Counted from the stretch's first letter, positions 43,157-50,395 are shown. The stretch: 64,000 bases of DNA from Flavobacterium ajazii (GCF_010614725.1 NZ_JAAEHL010000004.1:465605-529604); one strand, 5' to 3'. Notes: generated by a model from the letters alone, not told the origin. A program made the numbers and translations.

Positions 43157-43459
43157 TCAAAGTTTATTTCCTTTTATGAACAAAACAGATTTTATAGACT
43201 GTTCTTTCAAATGAAGAAACTTTTTTCGCTCCTCATCGTGTTTAAAATTCTCAAAATCTTCTTCTGATTCGAATTCTACCAAATGAATTTCATAAGGTTG
43301 CTCTATATTGCTTTCTATATAACTCTTTTCATCTGGTCGTACGCGAAGCAATAATTTTCCATTGTACTTCAAAATTGTTGGAATCGCAATATCTTCAAAC
43401 TGATGAAAAACTTCTTCCTGACCTTCGAACAGATAAATAAATTGTGTTATGAATATCAT
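43157..43459 (-). CDS. DUF1330-like small protein
   Basis: 100 residues. It has a dimeric alpha-beta barrel look: ITQFIYLFEGQEEVFHQFEDIAIPTILKYNG, then EIHLVEFESEEDFENFKHDEERKKFLHL. Such proteins are small and of unknown activity. It lies 30 bp after the thrA-like gene and 18 bp before osmC, within the operon. Confidence 0.75.
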   Translation of the reverse strand: MIFITQFIYLFEGQEEVFHQFEDIAIPTILKYNGKLLLRVRPDEKSYIESNIEQPYEIHLVEFESEEDFENFKHDEERKKFLHLKEQSIKSVLFIKGNKL

Positions 43460-43489
43460 TTTTAAGAATTTTTAGCCTCAATTAAATCT

Positions 43490-45904
43490 CTATCCTTTAT
43501 CAGACAACCTCAAAATATCTCCAAAAACTCCTCTTGCCGTAACCGCTGAACCTGCTCCGGCTCCCTGAATTACAATTGGTCTGTCTCCGTAAGATTCTGT
43601 ATAAATTTCGAAGAAAGAATCAGAGCCTTTTAGTCCGCCAAGAGCAGTGTCTGATGGTACTGAAACTAATTTTACTTCAAGATTTCCTTTGTCATTCTGC
43701 AAATCTCCTGACAATTCACCGATGTATCTCAATACATGATTCGGTTTTTGATCTGCTTTTATTTTGTCGTAAATCGGATCGAATTCTTTTAATTTCGTTA
43801 AGAAATCAGCAACATTTCCTTCGCGTAAATGTTCCGGAATTAAATTCTGAATGGAAATTTCTTCAAATTCATTCTGTAAATCTAATTCTCTTGCCAAAAT
43901 CAATAATTTTCTTCCCACATCATTTCCGCATAGATCTTCACGTGGATCTGGTTCTGTATAACCATTATCAATTGCCTCTTGTAAAATTTCGCTGAAAGGA
44001 ACATCTTTCGCAGAGAAATTATTGAAAAGATAACTCAACGTTCCAGAGAAAACCCCTTTTATTTTAGTGATATTTTCACCTGAAAGATGCAGTAATTTTA
44101 TCGTATCAATTAATGGTAAACCGGCACCAACATTGGTTTCATACAAATAATTCTTTTGATTTTCAGCCAGAACTTTTCTTAACTCTTTATAAAAACCATA
44201 GCTCAGCGTATTAGCAACTTTGTTCGAAGAAATCAAATCGAAGCTACTTTCTGCAAGTTTAATATAATTCTCAACAAATGCAGCACTTGCTGTGTTATCA
44301 ATGGCAATTAAGTTTTCTAAATGGTATTTATCTGCGTAATCAATAATATCCTGAATAGTATAATCAAGTCCTTTTTTCTCTATCTCATTTTTCCAGTCAG
44401 AAGTTACGCCGTTTTTATTTAAAATCAGTTTTTTAGAATTCGCAATTGCAAAAACATTCAGCTTAATATCTTTACGTTTTTCAATCGCTGAAGCCGACTC
44501 CAAAATTTGATTGATTAAAGTTCCGCCCACTAATCCGTGACCAAAAACAGCGATATTAATTTTCTTAGAAACCCCAAAAATCTCACCGTGAATTACGTTT
44601 AAGGCTTTATTAAGTTCAGATTTTTTAACCACCAAACTCACGTTTTTACCTGTAACCGTATTATTGAACAATATCGGAACAATTTTATTTTTGATTAATG
44701 CTGTATATGGTTTGTGAAACGTACTCAAATCCTGACCAATAATTGAAATAACCGAAACATTATCTGTCACTGTAATCTGGTTTACGTCTTTAGAATAAAA
44801 GTCATTTTCGAATTCTTTCTCCAATTCGACCATTGCTGTTGTCGCTTTATCAGTCGCCACAACCAAACCAATTCCTCTTTCTGAAGAACCTTGCGAAATA
44901 ATACTTACACTGATGTTGTTATCGCCCATTACCTTGAAAATTCGGGCATCAACTCCGGCTTTTCCAAGTAATCCACGTCCTTCAAGATTCAAAAGAGAAA
45001 CATTTTCAAGAACAGAAAGCGTTTTTATTCCTTCTTTAGTCGAATCAGAAGTGATTAACGTTCCGCGATTTTCATGATTGAATGTATTTAGAATTCGAAG
45101 CGGAATATTTTTTTCCAACAAAGGAATAATTGTTTTGGCATGCAGAATTGTAGCTCCAAAATTGGCTAATTCGTTTGCTTCATTGAATGATAAAAATTCG
45201 ATTTTTTTGGCATCTTCTACCAAATCAGGATTTGCAGTATAAATTCCGTCAACGTGTGTGAAGTTTTGTAATTCTTCTGCATTCAGGTAATTTGCAATTA
45301 ACGAAGCTGTGTAATTACTACCGTTTCTTCCTAAAGTTGTCGTGTCATTATTATTATTAGAACCAATAAAACCAGTTACGATATTAACTGTTGAACCATT
45401 ATGTTCTTTAAAATAATTGACAACATTTTTCTTCGAAAGCTGTTCTAAAGGCTGTGCATCACCAAATTTAGAATCCGTTTTCAGCAAATCTCTGGTATCT
45501 GTAAAATTTGCAGGAATACCTTTTTCGATCAAAATAGCCGTTAATAATTTTGCCGAAAGCAATTCACCTTTAGACAAAATCTGATCTTTAATTTTATTGC
45601 TGTAATCTCCAATCAGGCTTACTCCTTCGTAAAGTTTGTCCAGAATAGTAAACTCTTCAGATAAATCAACCTGAGGATAATCTGAAACCTGATACGTTTT
45701 GAAATTCTCTAATAATCGTTTGTAATCGCCATTTTTAGCAGCAATTTTTAAAATATATTCTAATTCATCTGTAGCATTTCCTCTTGCAGAAACTACTACA
45801 GCAATTTTTTCACCCTGGCTTACTTTCTCAGCAATGATAGAGACAACTTTGTTAAGTCCTTCTCCGTTTGATAATGATTTACCTCCAAATTTTAATATTT
45901 TCAT
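43490..45904 (-). CDS. thrA: Bifunctional aspartokinase / homoserine dehydrogenase
   Basis: 804 residues. The aspartokinase domain starts MKILKFGGKSLSNGEG and contains FIGSNNNNDTTTLGRNGSNYTASLIA; ACT regulatory domains follow at about 290-440 (VSLLNLEGRGLLGKAGVDARIFKVMGDNNISV); the homoserine dehydrogenase begins near 450 with the NAD-binding VFGHGLVGGTLINQIL and has TNVGAGLPLIDTI, KGVFSGTLSYLFN and DNGYTEPDPREDLCGNDVGRKLLILARE. It makes homoserine, the precursor of methionine and threonine. Starts 20 bp after metX, so it shares the SAM-I control of that gene. Confidence 0.94.
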   Translation of the reverse strand: MKILKFGGKSLSNGEGLNKVVSIIAEKVSQGEKIAVVVSARGNATDELEYILKIAAKNGDYKRLLENFKTYQVSDYPQVDLSEEFTILDKLYEGVSLIGDYSNKIKDQILSKGELLSAKLLTAILIEKGIPANFTDTRDLLKTDSKFGDAQPLEQLSKKNVVNYFKEHNGSTVNIVTGFIGSNNNNDTTTLGRNGSNYTASLIANYLNAEELQNFTHVDGIYTANPDLVEDAKKIEFLSFNEANELANFGATILHAKTIIPLLEKNIPLRILNTFNHENRGTLITSDSTKEGIKTLSVLENVSLLNLEGRGLLGKAGVDARIFKVMGDNNISVSIISQGSSERGIGLVVATDKATTAMVELEKEFENDFYSKDVNQITVTDNVSVISIIGQDLSTFHKPYTALIKNKIVPILFNNTVTGKNVSLVVKKSELNKALNVIHGEIFGVSKKINIAVFGHGLVGGTLINQILESASAIEKRKDIKLNVFAIANSKKLILNKNGVTSDWKNEIEKKGLDYTIQDIIDYADKYHLENLIAIDNTASAAFVENYIKLAESSFDLISSNKVANTLSYGFYKELRKVLAENQKNYLYETNVGAGLPLIDTIKLLHLSGENITKIKGVFSGTLSYLFNNFSAKDVPFSEILQEAIDNGYTEPDPREDLCGNDVGRKLLILARELDLQNEFEEISIQNLIPEHLREGNVADFLTKLKEFDPIYDKIKADQKPNHVLRYIGELSGDLQNDKGNLEVKLVSVPSDTALGGLKGSDSFFEIYTESYGDRPIVIQGAGAGSAVTARGVFGDILRLSDKG

Positions 45905-45924
45905 TTTATCTTTTGTTATTTATG

Positions 45925-46896
45925 CTAAAAAATAGCAGCAAGTAAATTATCTAATTGTTTGTACTCTATTAAAAAAGCATCATGTCCGTGTACCGAATTT
46001 ATTTCGCTGTAAAAAACATTGTCTTTGAACTTTTTTAATTCCTGAAACGTTTCCCGATTTTCTTTTGGTGTAAAAAACAAATCTGAATCGATACCAATAA
46101 TATGGATATCCGCTTTTGTTTTTAACATTAAAGTTTTAAAATCTTCTCCGTTTCTGGTAATATCTATTGTTTTAAGCAGTTGGTTCATTAGTTTGTAAGA
46201 AGCCAACTGATATCTTTTTTGTAATTTATCTCCGTGATGTGCCAGCCAGCTTTCTATATTAAAAACAGAAAGGTTTTCATTTACAGTCCGTTGAAATTTC
46301 TCTTTAAATGATTCCGGAGAACGGTAGCACAACATGGCGTGAATTCTGGCATCTTCAATTGGTTTTGACGAATTTTTCAGGATTTGCTCCTGTAAAAAAC
46401 AATTTGCAATCATCCAGTCCGTCGATTTCCAGTCTGTCGCAATCGGAATTAAATGTTTTGTGATGTTTGGCTCTAATGCCAGCATTTCCCAGGCAATTCC
46501 TCCGCCTACAGAACCTCCGATAATGGCATAAAGCTGTTCAATTTGTAAAGCTTCTATTCCTTTCAAAAAAATAGCGGCAATATCTCTTGCCGTAAAATCC
46601 TGATAATTTTCAATGATAAAAGAATCATTTCCGTTACCGGGAACATTAAAAGCCAAAACGGAATATTTATTTGTGTCTATTGTTTTTCCTTCACCAATCA
46701 AATCATTCCACCAGCCATTTTCTCCAGTAACCTGAGCATTTCCGGTTAAAGCATGATTGACCAAAACAACAGGAGCATTATGCAATGGTTGACCAAAAAG
46801 TACAAAACTTAAGGGTAACGAATTATATTGAGCACCACTTTCGGTAGTGAAATTTTGTAATATGATAGGGTTTGGTGGTATACTTTCCAATTTCAA
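45925..46896 (-). CDS. metX: Homoserine O-acetyltransferase
   Basis: 323 residues, alpha/beta-hydrolase fold. Nucleophile Ser129 in IIGGSVGGG, Asp272 in GIDSDLFFTP, His305 in SVHGHDAFL, and the oxyanion loop LVNHALTGNA. It is shorter than the 350-380 residues of typical MetX, as in other Bacteroidetes. Acetylates homoserine for direct sulfhydrylation by MetY. First gene after the second SAM-I riboswitch. Confidence 0.9.
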   Translation of the reverse strand: MKLESIPPNPIILQNFTTESGAQYNSLPLSFVLFGQPLHNAPVVLVNHALTGNAQVTGENGWWNDLIGEGKTIDTNKYSVLAFNVPGNGNDSFIIENYQDFTARDIAAIFLKGIEALQIEQLYAIIGGSVGGGIAWEMLALEPNITKHLIPIATDWKSTDWMIANCFLQEQILKNSSKPIEDARIHAMLCYRSPESFKEKFQRTVNENLSVFNIESWLAHHGDKLQKRYQLASYKLMNQLLKTIDITRNGEDFKTLMLKTKADIHIIGIDSDLFFTPKENRETFQELKKFKDNVFYSEINSVHGHDAFLIEYKQLDNLLAAIF

Positions 46897-46975
46897 ATCT
46901 TTTATTTTTTGATTTGTATATGGAAATATTAGAAAGAAAGTTTAGAACTAACCTGAAAAACTTTTTGTTATCTTT

Positions 46976-46990
46976 CCACGTTGGGCGTGG
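46976..46990 (-). promoter_or_regulatory. Hairpin after the metX SAM-I aptamer
   Basis: CCACG / CGTGG stem with a 5-nt loop directly after the aptamer; it could be part of the expression platform. A weak U-containing tail follows. Confidence 0.5.
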
Positions 46991-47086
46991 TAGAATGCAG
47001 CACCTTCTTCGCTTTACCGAAGGGTTGCTAAGGATTCATCGGGTCTAATCCCTCGTCCTTTCTTTATAACATTTCAATACATTTCT
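46991..47086 (-). promoter_or_regulatory. SAM-I (S-box) riboswitch of metX
   Basis: Minus-strand order: TTATAAAGAAAGG, CGAGGGA, AGACCCGATGAATCC, TTAGCAACC, CTTCGGTAAAGCGAAG hairpin, AGGTGCTGCATTC. This is the S-box consensus, with the P3 hairpin different in sequence but similar in shape to the metH copy at 28995. It governs metX and, through it, the homoserine operon. Confidence 0.95.
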
Positions 47087-47099
47087 GAACTTAACGGTG

Positions 47100-47131
47100 C
47101 AAATTAACTACTATTTTCTTAAACAAACAAA
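47100..47131 (-). promoter_or_regulatory. Promoter of the metX riboswitch transcript
   Basis: TTTG (47131-47128), 20-nt spacer, TTAATTTG (47107-47100) on the minus strand, just upstream of the aptamer. Confidence 0.6.
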
Positions 47132-47259
47132 TTTATCTGAATAGATTCTTTTGTTTATTAACTATATCACAAACAAAAACTATTGTACGCAAAAAATTAC
47201 CGAACAAAATTGCCCAGTAAAATTAAGCAGGTAATTACCTATTTGAAAAACTCTTTAAT

Positions 47260-47457
47260 TTAGATAAAAAGCGTTTCATTTTCTTTTGAATACATCAAAA
47301 ACAATAAAGATTTAGGATCTTTCTTTTCGGTTTTTATATCCGTTTCAGTGATTCCGAATCTTGGATGAGTCAATTCATTTTTTGGCAAATTGTTTCTTCT
47401 GTGCCTTATGTTTTTCAATGTAATGAATGTTTTTGCTAAGTAGTTTAAAGTGCTCAT
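47260..47457 (-). CDS. Small protein ending LLFLMYSKENETLFI, metX locus
   Basis: 65 residues, basic and hydrophilic at the N-terminus, ending LLFLMYSKENETLFI and then stop. A second gene at 49549 ends LLALMYSAENENLFI. The shared terminal 15 residues in otherwise dissimilar short proteins make both real genes and mark the C-terminus as the functional part. Each stands directly after a tandem attenuator and upstream of a sulfur gene (here metX, 364 bp away, with its own promoter). Function unknown; a binding partner or a nascent-chain arrest peptide are possible. Confidence 0.65.
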   Translation of the reverse strand: MSTLNYLAKTFITLKNIRHRRNNLPKNELTHPRFGITETDIKTEKKDPKSLLFLMYSKENETLFI

Positions 47458-47532
47458 AATATTAAGTTTTAGTCTGTTTATTTATTTTTCTTTATTATTC
47501 TTTTACTATTTTGTTAAGTCGTCTGACGAAAT

Positions 47533-47567
47533 AAAAAAACCCTTTTGGATTTAGATACCAAAAGGGT
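47533..47567 (-). terminator. Terminator of leader unit B (metX locus)
   Basis: On the minus strand ACCCTTTTGG pairs with CCAAAAGGGT and is followed by TTTTTTT. A CCAAAAG just after the leader peptide stop (47596-47590) can pair with the 5' arm CTTTTGG instead, giving an alternative structure as in attenuators. Confidence 0.85.
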
Positions 47568-47598
47568 CAAGTCGTTTTAACTTATTATACTTTTGGAA

Positions 47599-47700
47599 TC
47601 AACAGACGCATACGCCAATAGACGCGACATTGAACATCTTGTTCATCTGAAGGGACTTATTCATCTGTGATTTATTTGTTATTTTAAAAAATTCTGACAT
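47599..47700 (-). CDS. Leader peptide B, metX locus, 33 residues ending in VCVC
   Basis: Open frame of up to 33 codons (Met at residues 1, 13, 19 and 22), finishing ASIGVCVC with Cys codons at 31 and 33, two codons and one codon from the stop. It is followed within 32 nt by a strong terminator. Candidate regulatory leader for ribosome-mediated attenuation. The start codon cannot be fixed. Confidence 0.5.
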   Translation of the reverse strand: MSEFFKITNKSQMNKSLQMNKMFNVASIGVCVC

Positions 47701-47717
47701 TTGTTGTATAAATTTAA

Positions 47718-47747
47718 AAAGCCTCCCAAAATATTTTGGGAGGCTTT
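47718..47747 (-). terminator. Terminator of leader unit A (metX locus)
   Basis: A 30-nt perfect palindrome, AAAGCCTCCCAAAAT and its complement, followed on the minus strand by TTTT. The leader A codons 17-19 (GTTGGGTTG) can pair with CCCAA of the 5' arm. Confidence 0.85.
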
Positions 47748-47773
47748 GCTATAATGATATTGTTTTTACAATT

Positions 47774-47842
47774 TTAAGCAATAGACAACCCAACGGTTTC
47801 TTCTTTCGAAAGGACGCAAAACATTTGGTATTGATTAAACAT
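47774..47842 (-). CDS. Leader peptide A, metX locus, 22 residues with MFC
   Basis: MFNQYQMFCV then LSKEETVGLSIA; single Cys at codon 9 after Met7. It has the same length as leader C of the metY locus, with the Met-(Phe/Cys)-Cys group at nearly the same place. A promoter fits 23 bp upstream and a terminator follows 27 bp downstream. Candidate attenuator leader. Confidence 0.45.
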   Translation of the reverse strand: MFNQYQMFCVLSKEETVGLSIA

Positions 47843-47864
47843 ATTTAGTAGCTTTTGGGTGTAA

Positions 47865-47896
47865 CAAATATGCAACCTTTTTTTTTATTTACCAAA
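47865..47896 (-). promoter_or_regulatory. Promoter of leader unit A
   Basis: TTTG (47896-47893), 20-nt spacer, CATATTTG (47872-47865) on the minus strand. The C in the first -7 position is shared with the promoter of leader C. The remaining 47897-48108 is AT-rich with no supported gene. Confidence 0.55.
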
Positions 47897-48108
47897 TATA
47901 AACCCACAAAATCAGCATAAAAACGATAAAAAAACGCTATTTAACACCAAAAAACATCTTACAAAAATTACAACGTTTGAAAAATAAGCCAAAACCTACA
48001 ATTCAAACAAAAAACTCCGCTTGTACTTTACTTTTAAATAAGTATTTCAAAGAACTTATTTTTAGAAGGAAACCCTTTTACCTTATTGAATTAAAAAAGT
48101 TTGTTCTA

Positions 48109-48145
48109 AAAAAAATCACCTTTAGCAAATCCACTTTACTAAAGG
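48109..48145 (-). terminator. Terminator after metY
   Basis: On the minus strand CCTTTAG pairs with CTAAAGG around a 13-nt loop and is followed by a TTTTTTTT run. Confidence 0.75.
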
Positions 48146-48174
48146 CAATTTTTCAAACAAAAAACAAAAAAACT

Positions 48175-49482
48175 TTAATTTTTATTAAGGACTGTATGGT
48201 GTGATTTTGCAACACTTTCAAAAACAGTTTTTAAATCCTCAATTAAATCTTCGATATCTTCTATTCCGACAGAAAGACGAATTAAATCTTTTGAAACTCC
48301 TGTTTCCAGCTGTTCCTCGTCTGTCAGTTGTTGATGTGTTGTACTGGCCGGATGAATAATAAGTGATTTTGTATCTCCAATATTTGCCAGAAGCGAGAAC
48401 AGTTTAGTTTCATCAACTACTTTTTTAGCTGCTTCATAACCTCCCTGAAGCCCAAAAGTAATAACACCGCTTTGGCCTTCCGGCAGATATTCTTTGGCTA
48501 AATCATAAAATTTATTGGATTTCAGTCCCGGGTAATTCACCCAAACCACCTGGTCCTGTTTTTCAAGCCATTCGGCAAGAGCCAGCGCATTTTCGCTATG
48601 TTTTTTTATTCGGATTGGCAAAGTTTCCAGTCCCTGAATAATCTGAAAAGCATTAAACGGACTCAAAGCTGCACCGAAATCACGTAAACCTTCGATTCTT
48701 ACTTTTGCAATAAAGGCTGCATTTCCAAGAGCTTCGTGATATACCAGTCCGTGATATCCTGCAGAAGGCTCTGTAAATTCAGGAAACTTTCCGTTAGCCC
48801 AGTCAAAAGTTCCGGCATCAATAATAGCGCCTCCTAATGAAGTCCCGTTTCCTGAAATATATTTCGTTAATGAATGAATTACGATATTGGCACCATATTC
48901 AATTGGTTTCAATAAATAAGGAGTCGCTACGGTATTATCTACAATAAAAGGCACTTTGAAGTTTTTAGCCTCTGATGAAATTGCTTTCAGATCTAAAACA
49001 TCTAGCTTTGGATTTCCTAAAGATTCAGCAAAAAAGGCTCTGGTATTTTCTTTGGCAGCTTTAGTAAAATTTTCCGGATTAGAAGGATCTACAAAAGTGG
49101 TTGTAATTCCTAAACGAGGCAAAGTCACTTTTAAAAGATTATATGTTCCTCCGTATAAACTATTTGAAGCCACAATATGATCACCTGCTTTTAGTAAAGT
49201 AAGCAAAGCTGTAGTAATAGCCGATGTACCTGAAGCGGTAACTACTGCTCCAATTCCGCCTTCAAGAGCTGCAAGACGCTGTTCCAGAATGTCGTTGGTC
49301 GGATTATTCAATCTTGTATAGATAAACCCTGGTTCAGCTAAACCAAATAAGTTGGCTGCATGGTCAGAATTATTAAAAACATACGATGTAGTCTGATAAA
49401 TCGGCACCGCTCTGGTTCCTGAATTTTTAGTTACGTCGTGTCCTGCGTGTAATGCGTTTGTTGCAAATTTTTGTGTGCTCAT
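48175..49482 (-). CDS. metY: O-acetylhomoserine sulfhydrylase
   Basis: 435 residues, the length of MetY rather than the shorter cystathionine synthases. PLP Lys207 in VIHSLTKYISGNG, plus TTSYVFNNSDHAANLFGL, YTRLNNPTNDILEQRLAALEGG and ASGTSAITTALL. Uses sulfide from the sulfate pathway and the O-acetylhomoserine made by MetX to form homocysteine. The gene stands behind two Met/Cys leader attenuators and a small protein gene, so its transcription is expected to depend on cysteine and methionine supply. Confidence 0.93.
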   Translation of the reverse strand: MSTQKFATNALHAGHDVTKNSGTRAVPIYQTTSYVFNNSDHAANLFGLAEPGFIYTRLNNPTNDILEQRLAALEGGIGAVVTASGTSAITTALLTLLKAGDHIVASNSLYGGTYNLLKVTLPRLGITTTFVDPSNPENFTKAAKENTRAFFAESLGNPKLDVLDLKAISSEAKNFKVPFIVDNTVATPYLLKPIEYGANIVIHSLTKYISGNGTSLGGAIIDAGTFDWANGKFPEFTEPSAGYHGLVYHEALGNAAFIAKVRIEGLRDFGAALSPFNAFQIIQGLETLPIRIKKHSENALALAEWLEKQDQVVWVNYPGLKSNKFYDLAKEYLPEGQSGVITFGLQGGYEAAKKVVDETKLFSLLANIGDTKSLIIHPASTTHQQLTDEEQLETGVSKDLIRLSVGIEDIEDLIEDLKTVFESVAKSHHTVLNKN

Positions 49483-49548
49483 GATTTCTTAGTTTTTAAA
49501 GTATTAATACTATTCTTATTTTTTATTATTATATTATGAAATGAATTA

Positions 49549-49719
49549 TTAAATAAAAAGATTCTCGTTTTCTGCAGAATACATCAATGCAAGCAATGAA
49601 TGCCTCTCGTCAGAATATAATTTCCCCTTTTGTAAACTGAAGTTTGATTTTTGATTTTGAACAATCCCAAAAACATTTTTAGGATTAATAGATTTTAAGA
49701 TTTTATATATGGTTTTCAT
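49549..49719 (-). CDS. Small protein ending LLALMYSAENENLFI, metY locus
   Basis: 56 residues: starts MKTIYKILKSINPKNVFG and ends SLLALMYSAENENLFI. Its last 15 residues match the small protein of the metX locus (47260-47457), at 12 of 15 positions, while the N-terminal halves differ. It lies between the leader D terminator and metY, 66 bp before the metY start, so is translated only when attenuation is relieved. No known family. Confidence 0.65.
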   Translation of the reverse strand: MKTIYKILKSINPKNVFGIVQNQKSNFSLQKGKLYSDERHSLLALMYSAENENLFI

Positions 49720-49743
49720 GATTCTAATTTTAATTAATGAAAT

Positions 49744-49779
49744 AAAAAAAGCCCTTTCGGATGGCTACCAAAAGGGCTT
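49744..49779 (-). terminator. Terminator of leader unit D (metY locus)
   Basis: AAGCCCTTTTGG pairs with CCGAAAGGGCTT (one wobble) and is followed by TTTTTTT on the minus strand. A small TATAGTT / AACTATA hairpin lies just upstream. The CCGAAAG at the end of leader D can pair with the CTTTTGG arm as an alternative. Confidence 0.88.
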
Positions 49780-49812
49780 ATAGTTTAGGAACTATAACAA
49801 AGATTTTATCTT

Positions 49813-49893
49813 TCACTTTCGGCAACAGTAAATCGGGATACACATTGGCATCTTACAACACATCATCATTTTATTTACTACTGTAGTATTCAT
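49813..49893 (-). CDS. Leader peptide D, metY locus, Met/Cys-rich
   Basis: 26 codons, MNTTVVNK then MMMCCKMPMC and IPIYCCRK: Met at 1, 9, 10, 11, 15, 17 and Cys at 12, 13, 18, 23, 24. Eleven of 26 residues are Met or Cys. It is followed by a strong terminator and the metY transcription unit. This composition is that of an attenuator leader peptide for the sulfur amino acids, comparable in logic to the His and Trp leaders of enterobacteria. Confidence 0.8.
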   Translation of the reverse strand: MNTTVVNKMMMCCKMPMCIPIYCCRK

Positions 49894-49995
49894 TGTTTTA
49901 TTTTTATTTTTCTCTTTCTGTAATTTTAGATGCACTACCGTGCATCTCTACCGCTGTGTATCTCTACGTATGATTTTTTCAAATTCAATTTAAAT

Positions 49996-50026
49996 CAAAA
50001 AAAAACCTCCGCGATTGCAGAGGTTT
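49996..50026 (-). terminator. Terminator of leader unit C (metY locus)
   Basis: AAACCTCTGC pairs with GCGGAGGTTT (one wobble) and is followed by TTTTTTTTT on the minus strand. The leader C codons 16-18 (TCC GCA GAG) contain GCAGAG, complementary to the CTCTGC of this arm, giving an antiterminator. Confidence 0.88.
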
Positions 50027-50047
50027 CATTTATATTTAGTTTTAATC

Positions 50048-50116
50048 CTAAACAATAGTGAACTCTGCGGAAGTTTCCGACATCATACAACACATATTTT
50101 TAGTAATTAAATTCAT
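50048..50116 (-). CDS. Leader peptide C, metY locus, with MCCMM
   Basis: 22 codons: MNLITKNMCCMM then SETSAEFTIV, with Met8, Cys9, Cys10, Met11, Met12. A promoter is 21 bp upstream and the first terminator 22 bp downstream. A ribosome paused at codons 9-12 would leave codons 16-18 free to form the antiterminator; one that finishes translation would disturb it. Candidate sulfur amino acid attenuator. Confidence 0.75.
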   Translation of the reverse strand: MNLITKNMCCMMSETSAEFTIV

Positions 50117-50136
50117 TTTGCTTTTCTTTTGTATGG

Positions 50137-50168
50137 CAAATTTGAGAACTTTTTTTCAAACCACCAAA
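50137..50168 (-). promoter_or_regulatory. Promoter of the metY leader transcript
   Basis: TTTG (50168-50165), 20-nt spacer, CAAATTTG (50144-50137) on the minus strand; same spacing and -7 variant as the promoter of leader A. Confidence 0.6.
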
Positions 50169-50188
50169 CAAAAAGTAAATTAATTTCT

Positions 50189-50209
50189 ATTACCCTATCA
50201 ATTTAATAT
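50189..50209 (-). promoter_or_regulatory. Candidate Rrf2-type operator, metY-metK spacer copy
   Basis: On the minus strand ATATTAA-ATTG-ATAGGGTAAT; shares ATAGGGTAAT exactly with the cys operon site. It lies 20 bp upstream of the leader C -33 element and reads in the same direction as metY, as the other two copies do for their genes. It may act on metY, metK or both. Confidence 0.5.
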
Positions 50210-50257
50210 GTTACTGTTAAATTTATCTTCAAAAAATAAAATAAAGTTGAACTTTAA

Positions 50258-50287
50258 TTTGCAAATCAAAATGGTTTCATACCTTTG
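50258..50287 (+). promoter_or_regulatory. metK promoter
   Basis: TTTG (50258-50261), 18-nt spacer, TACCTTTG (50280-50287), the strongest consensus in the window; the transcript would begin just before the SAM-II-like leader. Confidence 0.8.
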
Positions 50288-50297
50288 CACCCGAAAA

Positions 50298-50395
50298 AGA
50301 GGAAAAATTTGAACTGATTGCAACCTCTTCATAATGAAACTGTTTTGTTATGAATGCTGAAAGATTCATTTCAGTAGTAAAAAATGCTAAAGCAG
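50298..50395 (+). promoter_or_regulatory. SAM-II-like riboswitch candidate in the metK leader
   Basis: AGAGG (50298-50302) pairs with CCTCT (50324-50328) and encloses a loop with ATTTGAACTGATTGCAA, close to the ATTTAACCGTATTGCAA loop of SAM-II. TCATAA follows the stem, as TGATAA does in SAM-II, and TGCTAAAGCAG corresponds to the downstream GCTAAA element. Two extra hairpins are inserted between. GCTAAAG can also pair with CTTTAGC (about 50404-50410) as an expression platform. SAM-type control of metK is expected biologically. Confidence 0.55.

Noticed and set aside
47977..48204. 75-residue lysine-rich open frame on the plus strand
   Set aside because: Overlaps the end of metY and its terminator, and the composition is simple AT-derived Lys/Ile/Phe; most likely chance.
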